DNA of 64,000 bases, taken from positions 1 to 64,000 of the forward strand of contig JAVBPH010000028.1 in NCBI GenBank assembly GCA_031549725.1, given 5' to 3'. Position 1 is the first letter of the stretch, and each line of letters opens with the position of its first letter. Below the pieces are notes generated by a model, which was given only the letters and a program-made list of their open reading frames with translations, ran no database searches and was not told the origin of the DNA. This document shows, one piece after another, positions 17,802 to 25,315 of the stretch. Both the position numbers and the translations under genes were made by a program. Source of the DNA: UBA937 sp031549725 (GTDB lineage Bacteria > Spirochaetota > Spirochaetia > Treponematales > Breznakiellaceae).

Positions 17802-19471
17802 TGGAAGCCGCTCCCGTGGGTACTTACATAAGTACTAAAACCGAAAAAGACACATACCTCGCCTTTGTCAAAGATATTTATAATGACATATTTGACGGTG
17901 ACAAATTTCCGGGAAGTTTTGGTCCGACCAGGGATTACCGTTTTGTCGATTACTGGACGCTGCGTCACCGTTCCATGGAGTTGTTCCGGCGTAATCCCTA
18001 CGCTATTGGTGTGATGCGCCGTTTAGTCCGGAATGAAATATTTACTGGGCTGGTGCCCGAAGCCTCGCCAATTGCCTCAATAATCTGGCCGGATGCAGAC
18101 CCTTCGGAACGGGAACGGTGGGCTGTCGAGTTTGGAGAATCACTGACAAATAATTTTAATCTCTATGCAAATGACCCGATGTTATTTGATTATCGGAAAA
18201 AGCAGAGCTTCGGTGAATTCCAGGCGACGATTCGGCAGGAATCACTATGGTGCGGTGATGGTATTGTGATATCCCGGATTAATCCAAAAACAGGACTGCC
18301 ATACTGGGACTGGATCAACGGAAATCATATCCGGACGCCGGAGCGGTATAATCCACGAAACGGAAATATGATAAAGCACGGGATTGAGCTTGACAGCCAT
18401 GGCCGCCATGTGGCGTATCATGTGCGACATTTGACCGGTGATGATTATGTATCCGAACGGATCCCCTGTTTCGGCGAAAAGTCAGGCCGCAGGATAAGCT
18501 GGATGATATACGGATCAGAAAAATTGCTGGACGATGTCCGGGGGGTGCCAATCCTTGCCTGTATGCTTTACATGATTAAAGAGGTCGACCGCTACCGGGA
18601 TGCGGAGGCCCGCTCGGCGTTAATTAACGCGATGATTCCCCTGATTGTGACCCGGACCGCCAGTTCGGGAATTGGGACGAGACCGGCCGGGAATCTTGAG
18701 CGCTTGCAGAATCCTGATCTCCGGCAGGCTGGCATTGAAACCGGTCCGGGGAGTGAAATTGATAAGTCGAATCATCCTTCACGGGTAAATATGGAACCGG
18801 GGACCATCTTTGATGATCTTGCGCCGGGGGAAAAGATTGAATCCTTTGTTACGAACAGACCAAATGTTAATTACCGGGCATTTGAGGATGGGATTATCAA
18901 CGTCCTTTGCTGGGTTTTGGAAATGCCCCCGGAGATAGGGAAGCTTGTTTTTACATCCAGCTATTCCGCTGCACGGCAGGCGAACGGTGAATTTGAAATT
19001 TATATAAAATACCGGACCTTCAAAAATGTTAAAGACTTCTGCCAGTTTATTTACGATGAGACTATTACTCAAATGATTTTAACCGGGATGGTTCATATTC
19101 CCGGTTTTGTAGATGCCATCATTACTTCCGCTAAATGGCAAATCAGGAACGCCTGGCTGGCCGCCAGCTGGATGGGATTATCCCGTCCATCGATTGATCT
19201 GTTAAAAGATGTAAATGCGGCGGAGAAATCAATTAATTTGGGGATTGCCAATTTTGATTATCACGCCAGGAGAATATTCGGCCAGAGCTTCAACAATGTC
19301 CAACAGAAGCTGCAGCGGGAACGGGAAATGATGCGGAACCATGGTTTTGTCTCATCGATAGATGAGGACCAGAATGGACGGCCCGCGTATCAGCAGCAGA
19401 TTGATGAACAGGCGCTTGAAGAAATGGTTGAGGCATGTCTTGAACGGATGAATATAGGAGTGAATAACTGA
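17792..19471 (+). CDS. Portal protein, lambda type
   Basis: 559 residues. It forms the dodecameric ring at the capsid vertex through which DNA enters. Features of lambda-family portals are visible: RHRSMELFRRNPYAIGVMRR near the N-terminus, QFSLWCGDG-like ESLWCGDGIVISRI (about 150), and the central YSAARQANGEFEIYIKYRTF stem/clip region (about 390). The C-terminal tail is charged. It is preceded by the connector and followed after 1 bp by an anchored unknown protein. Confidence 0.88.
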   Translation: MAVMEAAPVGTYISTKTEKDTYLAFVKDIYNDIFDGDKFPGSFGPTRDYRFVDYWTLRHRSMELFRRNPYAIGVMRRLVRNEIFTGLVPEASPIASIIWPDADPSERERWAVEFGESLTNNFNLYANDPMLFDYRKKQSFGEFQATIRQESLWCGDGIVISRINPKTGLPYWDWINGNHIRTPERYNPRNGNMIKHGIELDSHGRHVAYHVRHLTGDDYVSERIPCFGEKSGRRISWMIYGSEKLLDDVRGVPILACMLYMIKEVDRYRDAEARSALINAMIPLIVTRTASSGIGTRPAGNLERLQNPDLRQAGIETGPGSEIDKSNHPSRVNMEPGTIFDDLAPGEKIESFVTNRPNVNYRAFEDGIINVLCWVLEMPPEIGKLVFTSSYSAARQANGEFEIYIKYRTFKNVKDFCQFIYDETITQMILTGMVHIPGFVDAIITSAKWQIRNAWLAASWMGLSRPSIDLLKDVNAAEKSINLGIANFDYHARRIFGQSFNNVQQKLQREREMMRNHGFVSSIDEDQNGRPAYQQQIDEQALEEMVEACLERMNIGVNN

Positions 19472-19472
19472 T

Positions 19473-20096
19473 ATGGACCTTCCGGTTTACGTGTGGATTA
19501 TCATTGCGGTCATAGCTTTTTGTGGCGGCGGATTTATTGTGTTTATGCTGGCCAGACATGGCGGAGTCATTTCGTGGAAAGATGTGAGCCTTGCGTTTGG
19601 CTCAAAAACTGAAACGGATTACCGGATAAAGGAAATTTCGGATTATATGGCGGATAAAATGTGTTTAATCCGGCAGATGATTTTTGCTGATTATTTACGG
19701 CTCCTAAAAACCGAAGGGTGTTCCGAAGATATTCTGGTCGAGAATGAGGATTCAAAATATGTCGATCAAATGCTAGGAAATATTGTTTTTTCAGGGAATG
19801 GCATTACCTCAATAAAAAGTATTTTTGAAAAATATATTCTGAATAAATCTATTTTCAAGATGGATTATCCGGTACTTATTGCGTCGCTGCAAAATCAGTG
19901 CCGGGTAAATACGCAAAAATATATTAATAATCACTATCATACGAATGTCAAACTTACCAACGGAACATACCGGGAGCGGGTCGTATCGAACACGGAATGG
20001 TCCGATTCGCTGCCGGGCTTGATGAGCCAGCTTAATCTGGTTATCGAGGATATTGTCCGATATGCCAGATCTTTATATCAGGAGAAAAAACCATGA
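19473..20096 (+). CDS. Unknown N-terminally anchored phage protein
   Basis: 207 residues. One membrane segment (VYVWIIIAVIAFCGGGFIVFML, residues about 5-26) is followed by a soluble, mainly helical domain with no motif I recognise. It lies directly between the portal and the lysis cassette and overlaps the next start by 4 bp, so it may belong to the lysis group, perhaps as a holin or lysis regulator. That is inference from topology and place. Confidence 0.55.
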   Translation: MDLPVYVWIIIAVIAFCGGGFIVFMLARHGGVISWKDVSLAFGSKTETDYRIKEISDYMADKMCLIRQMIFADYLRLLKTEGCSEDILVENEDSKYVDQMLGNIVFSGNGITSIKSIFEKYILNKSIFKMDYPVLIASLQNQCRVNTQKYINNHYHTNVKLTNGTYRERVVSNTEWSDSLPGLMSQLNLVIEDIVRYARSLYQEKKP

Positions 20097-20536
20097 AAAC
20101 CGAATTATTTGACGGGGTACAGTCGTTTCTGCTGGAGGCGGGAGAAGCCGCATGTTATGCACTTTGTCTTGTTAAGGTTGCGGAAATAGCAACCGGAAAA
20201 AAGATGAGTGTCATAGAGTCCTTTTGTTTAGCCATTGATCGGGGCTTTATTTATTTCAATAAAACCGATTCCAATGATAATGATAACTTCTATGTTAAAG
20301 ATCCGGCGGCTTTTCTTGTCCAGATGACCGGTCTGCGGTGGTCAGTACGAAAGGAAGGTCATAATTATATCGTTACGGATTCCAATGAATACGAAATTGA
20401 GCGTTGGGAGCGAACCTTGACCGGAAAAACGCTGGCCCATTTTAAGCTGCCTGACTGGGATAGTATACAGGGCGGGGCTAATACGGTTCGATTCGGTGCG
20501 CTGGCATCGAAGCGTATATTACGGGTATTAAAATAA
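20093..20536 (+). CDS. DUF261-like protein, candidate endolysin
   Basis: 147 residues. The C-terminal WDSIQGGANTVRFGALASKR matches my recollection of the DUF261 family of Borrelia plasmids/phages. One cysteine (AACYALCLVK) in a helix start, EGHNYIV and the Asp of WDSI follow the order Cys-His-Asp of papain/C39-like peptidases. Sitting between an anchored protein and a holin/spanin group, it is the best endolysin candidate in the phage. No other muralytic domain is seen elsewhere apart from the LysM hub. Catalysis is an inference. Confidence 0.55.
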   Translation: MKTELFDGVQSFLLEAGEAACYALCLVKVAEIATGKKMSVIESFCLAIDRGFIYFNKTDSNDNDNFYVKDPAAFLVQMTGLRWSVRKEGHNYIVTDSNEYEIERWERTLTGKTLAHFKLPDWDSIQGGANTVRFGALASKRILRVLK

Positions 20537-20547
20537 GGAGAAAAGGA

Positions 20548-20823
20548 ATGGAAATGGAAAAGAGTTTTTTTATGATGATTGGCCTGGCCGCAATGACAAC
20601 GGTCGGAACCATTGAGGTGCTTAAAAATTTTCTGATTTTAGAAAATAAAAAAATATGGACAATTGTGATGATTGTCCTGGCGCCTATCTATTGTGCAATA
20701 TACTTTTATCTTCCGCTCTGGGTGATTGGCTGCATCCTGGCGATCTGTCTTTGCCAGATTGGGTATGACTCAATTGTTAAAACATACCACAGCCTGGTTG
20801 ATAAAATCGGAAATAAGACATGA
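20548..20823 (+). CDS. Holin-like membrane protein
   Basis: 91 residues with two to three membrane segments (MMIGLAAMTTVGTIEVLKNF; IWTIVMIVLAPIYCAIYFYL; LWVIGCILAICLC) and a charged C-terminus. The size, topology and position before a spanin pair fit a holin that opens the inner membrane. AAGGAG precedes the ATG, and the stop overlaps the next gene by 4 bp. No sequence family is claimed. Confidence 0.65.
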   Translation: MEMEKSFFMMIGLAAMTTVGTIEVLKNFLILENKKIWTIVMIVLAPIYCAIYFYLPLWVIGCILAICLCQIGYDSIVKTYHSLVDKIGNKT

Positions 20824-21083
20824 GCGCAAATGCAATAGGGTTAATTGTTGTTCTCTGTCTGACCATTGCCGCCTTTATTGGCGGCTTTGTGGCGGGCAAA
20901 AAAAGTGAACGGCTTAAAGATCTTCAAAAGCAGGAAGATATTGAAAAGGCGAAGGAAAAAGACGCAATCAGTAAAAAATCAATTGCTGAGGAGATTAAAC
21001 ATGACGCACAAAAGAAAAAAGATGAAATGCATGGTCATGATTCTGGCCGTGACCGTTTCGATGATTCTCTTGGCAAGTTGTAA
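20820..21083 (+). CDS. Inner-membrane spanin (Rz-like)
   Basis: 87 residues: an N-terminal membrane anchor (AIGLIVVLCLTIAAFIGGFV) and a periplasmic Lys/Glu-rich coiled coil (LQKQEDIEKAKEKDAISKKS). This is the standard i-spanin layout. It would join the outer-membrane lipoprotein encoded in a different frame at 21001-21276 and disrupt the outer membrane at lysis. It starts at the holin stop (ATGA). Confidence 0.72.
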   Translation: MSANAIGLIVVLCLTIAAFIGGFVAGKKSERLKDLQKQEDIEKAKEKDAISKKSIAEEIKHDAQKKKDEMHGHDSGRDRFDDSLGKL

Positions 21084-21276
21084 ATCCAGCCCTGAATATA
21101 TTGTTGTATATGATTTTCCGGTTCTTGAATTCCCCGCTTTCCCAAAACCGGTTGGAATTGAGTACGATGATGAACATGACAGGGTTTCCATGCCGTTGGA
21201 GTACTGGCTTAGTATTGTTGATTATAAAATCGACATGGATGCGGTAAAAAAAATCTATGAAGAATATAAAAAATAA
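21001..21276 (+). CDS. Outer-membrane spanin lipoprotein (Rz1-like), overlapping the Rz frame
   Basis: 91 residues from the ATG at 21001. A basic N-terminus (MTHKRKKMKC) and hydrophobic core lead to the lipobox LLASC. The mature part is Pro-rich at first (FPVLEFPAFPKPVG), as in o-spanins. The first 83 bases overlap the i-spanin gene in the +1 frame, the classical Rz/Rz1 arrangement. The open frame runs further upstream, but only this start gives a signal sequence. Confidence 0.75.
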   Translation: MTHKRKKMKCMVMILAVTVSMILLASCKSSPEYIVVYDFPVLEFPAFPKPVGIEYDDEHDRVSMPLEYWLSIVDYKIDMDAVKKIYEEYKK

Positions 21277-21284
21277 TTTTTTTT

Positions 21285-21322
21285 AAAAGTTAGTAGCTGA
21301 ATGAGGTTTACCGCTTTATAAC
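21285..21322 (+). promoter_or_regulatory. Putative phage late promoter P3 (15-bp element + -10)
   Basis: AAAAGTTAGTAGCTG (21285-21299), 17-bp spacer, TATAAC (21317-21322). Predicted +1 is 21329, 2 bp before the protease ATG (21331). It starts 9 bp after the spanin stop. Confidence 0.62.
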
Positions 21323-21330
21323 AGATAATA

Positions 21331-22443
21331 ATGGCAAAGCAAATATTACTTGACAATGTAATTTCCAAATATGATTTATCTGCGCGGATTATACGGGAGA
21401 AGCTTGCGGAGGTATCAAAAGATGAAGATGTGGAATTCGCGTTTGCGACTCCGGGCGGATCGGTTTATGACGGGATTGAAATTTATAATGTAATTCATGA
21501 TTTTTGCATGACCCATTCGGGAAAAATAACATTCCGGATTGTATCCATTGCCGCGAGTATGGGGTCGTATGTATATCTTGCGGGAAAAGCCATTGATAAA
21601 AATATAGAATTGGTTGTTGAAGAAAATTCAATTTATATGATTCATAACCCCTGGGGATTTGCCATTGGCGATTACCGGGAAATGGCAAATTTTTCGGTAT
21701 GGCTTGAAAGGCTTGCGGGGTTAATGGGTTTAAAATATGCATCTGCGTCTGGCCGCCCGGAAAAAGATGTTCGCGAAGAAATGGATGCCGAATCATATTT
21801 TATTGGTCAGGAAATAGTTGATGCTGGGTTTGCCGACCGGCTCGTAGAATCAAAAAAAGAAAAAATCGATGATCCTGATGCCATTATGACCGATAGAAAT
21901 GCCCTCATTGTTAAAGCAAAAATTTCAATTGATAAAGCGAAAGCCATTGCTGAAAAGGAATGTCGGGAAGCCATGGCGGAGCATAAAAACATTTTTGAAC
22001 AGGCTGTCGCGCTTATACATCCCTCAGAAAATTTACAGGGGATAAAAGCGGAAAAAAATACAAATACCGCCTCGGCGGGTATGGAGAGATCTATGACTTT
22101 AGATGAGTTAAAGGCGAAGGACTCCGCTTGTTACGAAGCGGCAATCAGCGCTGGGGTTCAGCAGGAACGGAAGAGGGTCTCCGCCCATCTCAAAATGGGA
22201 GAATCCTCTGGAGATTTGGCGATTTCGGCAAAGTTTATCAGGGAAGGAAATTCCCTGCTCGAAGAAGATGTGGTTGCTGAATATCATTCGGCATCGATGA
22301 AGAAGCATCTTGCTAAGGTCAGAGAGGAGGATAACCCAAAAGGATTTACTCCCGGTACTTCTGGCAGCGCTGATGATGGAACCGAAGAAGCTCTTGCCGC
22401 CTTCGATAAAGAACTTGGTTTTGATAAGGAGGATGAGAAATGA
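21331..22443 (+). CDS. Prohead maturation protease (ClpP-like), with scaffold-like tail
   Basis: 370 residues. The N-terminal 180 are a ClpP/S14-type serine protease: TPGGSVYDGIEIYN, the nucleophile Ser in SIAASMGSYVYLAG (about 77) and the His in YMIHNPWG (about 104). The C-terminal 170 are helical, Lys/Glu-rich and Ala-rich, like the internal scaffold fused to such proteases (lambda C/Nu3 arrangement). It would cleave scaffold and itself during head assembly. It overlaps the decoration gene by 4 bp and lacks a Shine-Dalgarno. Confidence 0.85.
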   Translation: MAKQILLDNVISKYDLSARIIREKLAEVSKDEDVEFAFATPGGSVYDGIEIYNVIHDFCMTHSGKITFRIVSIAASMGSYVYLAGKAIDKNIELVVEENSIYMIHNPWGFAIGDYREMANFSVWLERLAGLMGLKYASASGRPEKDVREEMDAESYFIGQEIVDAGFADRLVESKKEKIDDPDAIMTDRNALIVKAKISIDKAKAIAEKECREAMAEHKNIFEQAVALIHPSENLQGIKAEKNTNTASAGMERSMTLDELKAKDSACYEAAISAGVQQERKRVSAHLKMGESSGDLAISAKFIREGNSLLEEDVVAEYHSASMKKHLAKVREEDNPKGFTPGTSGSADDGTEEALAAFDKELGFDKEDEK

Positions 22444-22832
22444 GTGATTCCGAAAATATGGTTATAACCAATCATGATAACGAAGCCTTCCTCCTTGGAA
22501 ATAATTGGCATGAACCAAACACACTGGTTATTCCGGCGGGGAAAACGGTCAAGATCGGTGCAATGCTCCGCCGCGGCAGTGGTGAAAAATTGGTACCGGT
22601 GACCGCTTCCGATACTGACGTTTCCGGCGTGTGCCTTTCCCCTAACAGCTTTATTAATACTGGAACGGCGGACATGGAGGTCCAACTGCGGACGACCATA
22701 AGCGGGGAAGTTAATGCATTTATGGTAAATGTGGACGGTGTTGCGGCAACCAAGACGCAACTTGATATGATCCGATCTTATGGGATGGTCCCGGTTTATT
22801 CCCGGGAAATGAACCATCTGGATAATCAGTAG
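22440..22832 (+). CDS. Head decoration protein (lambda gpD-like)
   Basis: 130 residues, mostly beta (NTLVIPAGKTVKIGAMLRRG; VSGVCLSPNSFINTG). The position between protease and major capsid protein, the size and the beta-rich sequence fit the lambda gpD family, trimers of which stabilise the expanded capsid. It starts at the protease stop (ATGA) and has GGAGG upstream. Confidence 0.75.
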   Translation: MSDSENMVITNHDNEAFLLGNNWHEPNTLVIPAGKTVKIGAMLRRGSGEKLVPVTASDTDVSGVCLSPNSFINTGTADMEVQLRTTISGEVNAFMVNVDGVAATKTQLDMIRSYGMVPVYSREMNHLDNQ

Positions 22833-22858
22833 GAAAAATATTCTTCGGAGGAAAATAT

Positions 22859-23947
22859 ATGGGTGAGTTTCTGAAACGAATGTTAAAAATATTCCGCAGC
22901 GAACCGGATATGACAAAGATGGGATTTCTGTCTTCGTTTTTTACAACCGGACCGGAAGATATTGTTGATTCGGAATATGTATCAATTGATATTGTCCGGA
23001 CCGATGAGGATGTTGCTCCGGTCCTCCGGGACTATAAAACCGGCGCGGTTGCGATTGCTGAGGATATTTATACCAATAAGCAAATTAAGCCGCCGATTTA
23101 TTCCCTTGAACGGCCGGTGAATATTTTTGAGCTTATGAAGCGTCAGCCGGGAGAAACGGAATATGCCAAGGTTGGGACATGGTTTGCCCGGCTTGTAAAG
23201 GTACTCGCTCCGGCATTTGTGAAAATGACGAATATGATTAAACGGTCAATTGAGGTACAGGCGGCCCAGGTGCTTCAGACGGGAAAACTTGATCTGCCGG
23301 ACGAAAACGGGGTGGTTGCTTACCAGCTTGATTACCGTCCGAAGGCAACCCATTTTCCAAGTGTAACAATTCCCTGGTCTGATCCTTCGGCAAAACCGTT
23401 GGATGATCTTGAAGCCTTTGCAGATGTTATCAGGGATAATGGACTTAGGGACCCTGAAAATGCAATATTTTCCGCTACTTCCTGGCGGGATTTTATTTCC
23501 CATGAATCAGTTAAGGATGTACTGAAAAAGGACAGTATTGGCCTTGGTGTATTAAGTCCGAGGATGGTTAATAACGGCGGAAAATATCAGGGTTACATAA
23601 ATATTGGCTCGTACCGGATTAACCTTTTCACCTATAACGGCAGGTATATCAACTTCGGCGATACGGTGAAAAACAAATTCATTATGGATAACAATGTCAT
23701 CATGACGGCTTCGATGGAGGATCTTGATTTCCGGCTGGTATATGGCGGTATCCCTTCTATCGGTATGGATGACCCGTTTAATGATATCGTGCCCGAACGG
23801 GTTTCCGTCGATGAGGTGTATGATTTTCGTCCCAGGGTGTACAAGGATCAGCGGGCGGATGTGTTTTTCGGTGAAGTGAAGAGCCGTCCGATTTGTATCC
23901 CTGTCAGTATCGACCGGTTTGGCTGTCTGAAGACGGTTGCCGATTAA
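22859..23947 (+). CDS. Major capsid protein (lambda gpE family)
   Basis: 362 residues, close to lambda gpE (341). The N-terminal FRSEPDMTKMGFLSSFFTTG and YVSIDIVRTDEDVAPVLRD, followed by ALERPVNIFELMKRQPGET-like segments (SLERPVNIFELMKRQPGE), match the gpE layout with an HK97 fold. The end (EVKSRPICIP, DRFGCLKTVAD) is typical of the family. CGGAGG lies 9 bp before the ATG. Confidence 0.87.
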   Translation: MGEFLKRMLKIFRSEPDMTKMGFLSSFFTTGPEDIVDSEYVSIDIVRTDEDVAPVLRDYKTGAVAIAEDIYTNKQIKPPIYSLERPVNIFELMKRQPGETEYAKVGTWFARLVKVLAPAFVKMTNMIKRSIEVQAAQVLQTGKLDLPDENGVVAYQLDYRPKATHFPSVTIPWSDPSAKPLDDLEAFADVIRDNGLRDPENAIFSATSWRDFISHESVKDVLKKDSIGLGVLSPRMVNNGGKYQGYINIGSYRINLFTYNGRYINFGDTVKNKFIMDNNVIMTASMEDLDFRLVYGGIPSIGMDDPFNDIVPERVSVDEVYDFRPRVYKDQRADVFFGEVKSRPICIPVSIDRFGCLKTVAD

Positions 23948-23958
23948 GGAGGAATTAT

Positions 23959-24273
23959 ATGGCAAACAAAAAATATGTGGTAGCGCCGGGATATTCCTTT
24001 GTGAACAGTCATAAGGTATATGGGCCTGGCGATGAAATTACTGCCAAGGTTTTTGGTGAGAACGGAGAAGATCTTTATAAGCGGAAAATTGCAGGCGGAG
24101 CAATAATCGAATCAAAATCCGATGCCGCCGCCGAAAAAGCCGCAGCGGATGCCAAGGCTGCAGCTGATAAGGCAGAGGCAGAAAAGAAAGCCGCTGAAGA
24201 AAAGGCTGCCGCCGAAAAAGCTGCAGCGGATGCCAAGGCTGCGGCTGATAAAGCTGCGGCGGAGAAAAAATAA
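23959..24273 (+). CDS. Small head-associated protein with Ala/Lys-rich repeat tail
   Basis: 104 residues from the ATG at 23959 (AAGGAGG upstream). Residues 1-52 form a small beta-rich domain (YVVAPGYSFVNSHKVYGPGD). The tail consists of repeated AAADAKAAADKA-type units, predicted to be a single helix. Such proteins often follow the capsid gene in lambda-type phages (gpFI-like place). Function is inferred from place only. The tail is encoded by imperfect 81-bp DNA repeats. Confidence 0.6.
   Translation: MANKKYVVAPGYSFVNSHKVYGPGDEITAKVFGENGEDLYKRKIAGGAIIESKSDAAAEKAAADAKAAADKAEAEKKAAEEKAAAEKAAADAKAAADKAAAEKK
24127..24251 (+). repeat. 81-bp-spaced coding repeat in the Ala-rich tail
   Basis: The 44-base stretch 24127-24170 recurs at 24208-24251 with a few third-position changes. 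Each encodes AAEKAAADAKAAAD. It is a likely site of copy-number change. Confidence 0.7.
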
Positions 24274-24276
24274 TCC

Positions 24277-24675
24277 ATGAGTCTGATGAGTATAGCCGAG
24301 GCAGATCTAGCGGTCACTCTGGAAGACGCTGCGAACGGCGGTGCGACTATGTATACCCTTTATTCTCCTGACGGTGAAGGGTACCCGGTTGCGGGGGTGG
24401 TTGGGGATATCGGCTATCTCATCGATTCCGATGGAAGTCCAGTTGAAGGCAGGAGCATTGTTGTTACCTGCCGGATCAGTACCTTAAATGGGTATGCGGT
24501 GAATGAATTGAAATCTATGTATCCATCCAGGGGCTGGTGGGCCGAGTGTCCTGATGTAAACGGGAAACAGTGGAAACTATTTGTGATCCGCAATGAGCCG
24601 GACCGGACCTTGGGGATATACCGGATGGTGATGTCCCTAAGCCTTCAAGATACTGCTGAAAATACCGAGGCATGA
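24277..24675 (+). CDS. Head-tail joining protein (putative)
   Basis: 132 residues, mainly beta (YTLYSPDGEGYPVAGVVGDI; IVVTCRISTLNGYAVNELK; WKLFVIRNEPDRTLGIY). It starts 3 bp after the previous stop. In lambda/Mu-like gene order, a protein of this size between the capsid and the tail terminator completes the head (gpFII-like). I see no motif that proves this. Confidence 0.55.
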   Translation: MSLMSIAEADLAVTLEDAANGGATMYTLYSPDGEGYPVAGVVGDIGYLIDSDGSPVEGRSIVVTCRISTLNGYAVNELKSMYPSRGWWAECPDVNGKQWKLFVIRNEPDRTLGIYRMVMSLSLQDTAENTEA

Positions 24676-25305
24676 ATGGCGGTAATTAATACGCTTATAT
24701 GCGATCAGGATAAGGTCGAGCTTGTCCGTGATCAGGTTGCAGCGATTTTGGCTTTAGAATTGGAAAATCAATATAGTCTTGCGGTGGAAGCAGCACTTGA
24801 AAATGCGCGGGATTATAAGGTCAGACTGTTTATTGAGAATGAACGGCCTTATGACGCGGCGGGGGAAAAAAATAATTTTCCCTTTGTAAATGTGATGCTT
24901 GAGGCGGCGACACCTTCGGCAAAAAACAGCAGGGTCGATTACCAGGAAACCACCGCTGTGTATGGTATCTACTGCTATGCTGTCGGAAATTTTTACGGCG
25001 GTGTTTCGGATGACAGGCTTGCCGGAATAAAAGCGTGGATGCTGGCCCGGCTGGTACGGAATATTTTAATGGCCGGGGAATATACCTACCTAGGGCTGAG
25101 GAAGACGGTTTTCTCCCGGAATATTACCAAGATTGAATCCGGAAAGGATGCGGGGATGCCGGATGCGGCTATGGCGGTTTCGGTAATCAGGATCACCTTG
25201 GAAGTGGTGGTCAATGAACGAAGTCCCCAGGCTGCGGGAGTTGAAATGGAACCAATTTCATTCACCTGTACAAGTGATACAGGTGAAATTTTGATTGATA
25301 TATAA
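24676..25305 (+). CDS. Tail terminator / neck-type protein (gpU or Mu gp37-like position)
   Basis: 209 residues. It starts directly after the previous stop. The mixed alpha/beta content (DQVAAILALELENQYSLAVEAAL; VRLFIENERPYDAAG-like stretch; VSVIRITLEVVVNERSP) and the place just before the sheath gene fit the tail-terminator group of contractile phages. Assignment is by order; confidence is moderate. Confidence 0.55.
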   Translation: MAVINTLICDQDKVELVRDQVAAILALELENQYSLAVEAALENARDYKVRLFIENERPYDAAGEKNNFPFVNVMLEAATPSAKNSRVDYQETTAVYGIYCYAVGNFYGGVSDDRLAGIKAWMLARLVRNILMAGEYTYLGLRKTVFSRNITKIESGKDAGMPDAAMAVSVIRITLEVVVNERSPQAAGVEMEPISFTCTSDTGEILIDI

Positions 25306-25315
25306 GGAGAAAAAG

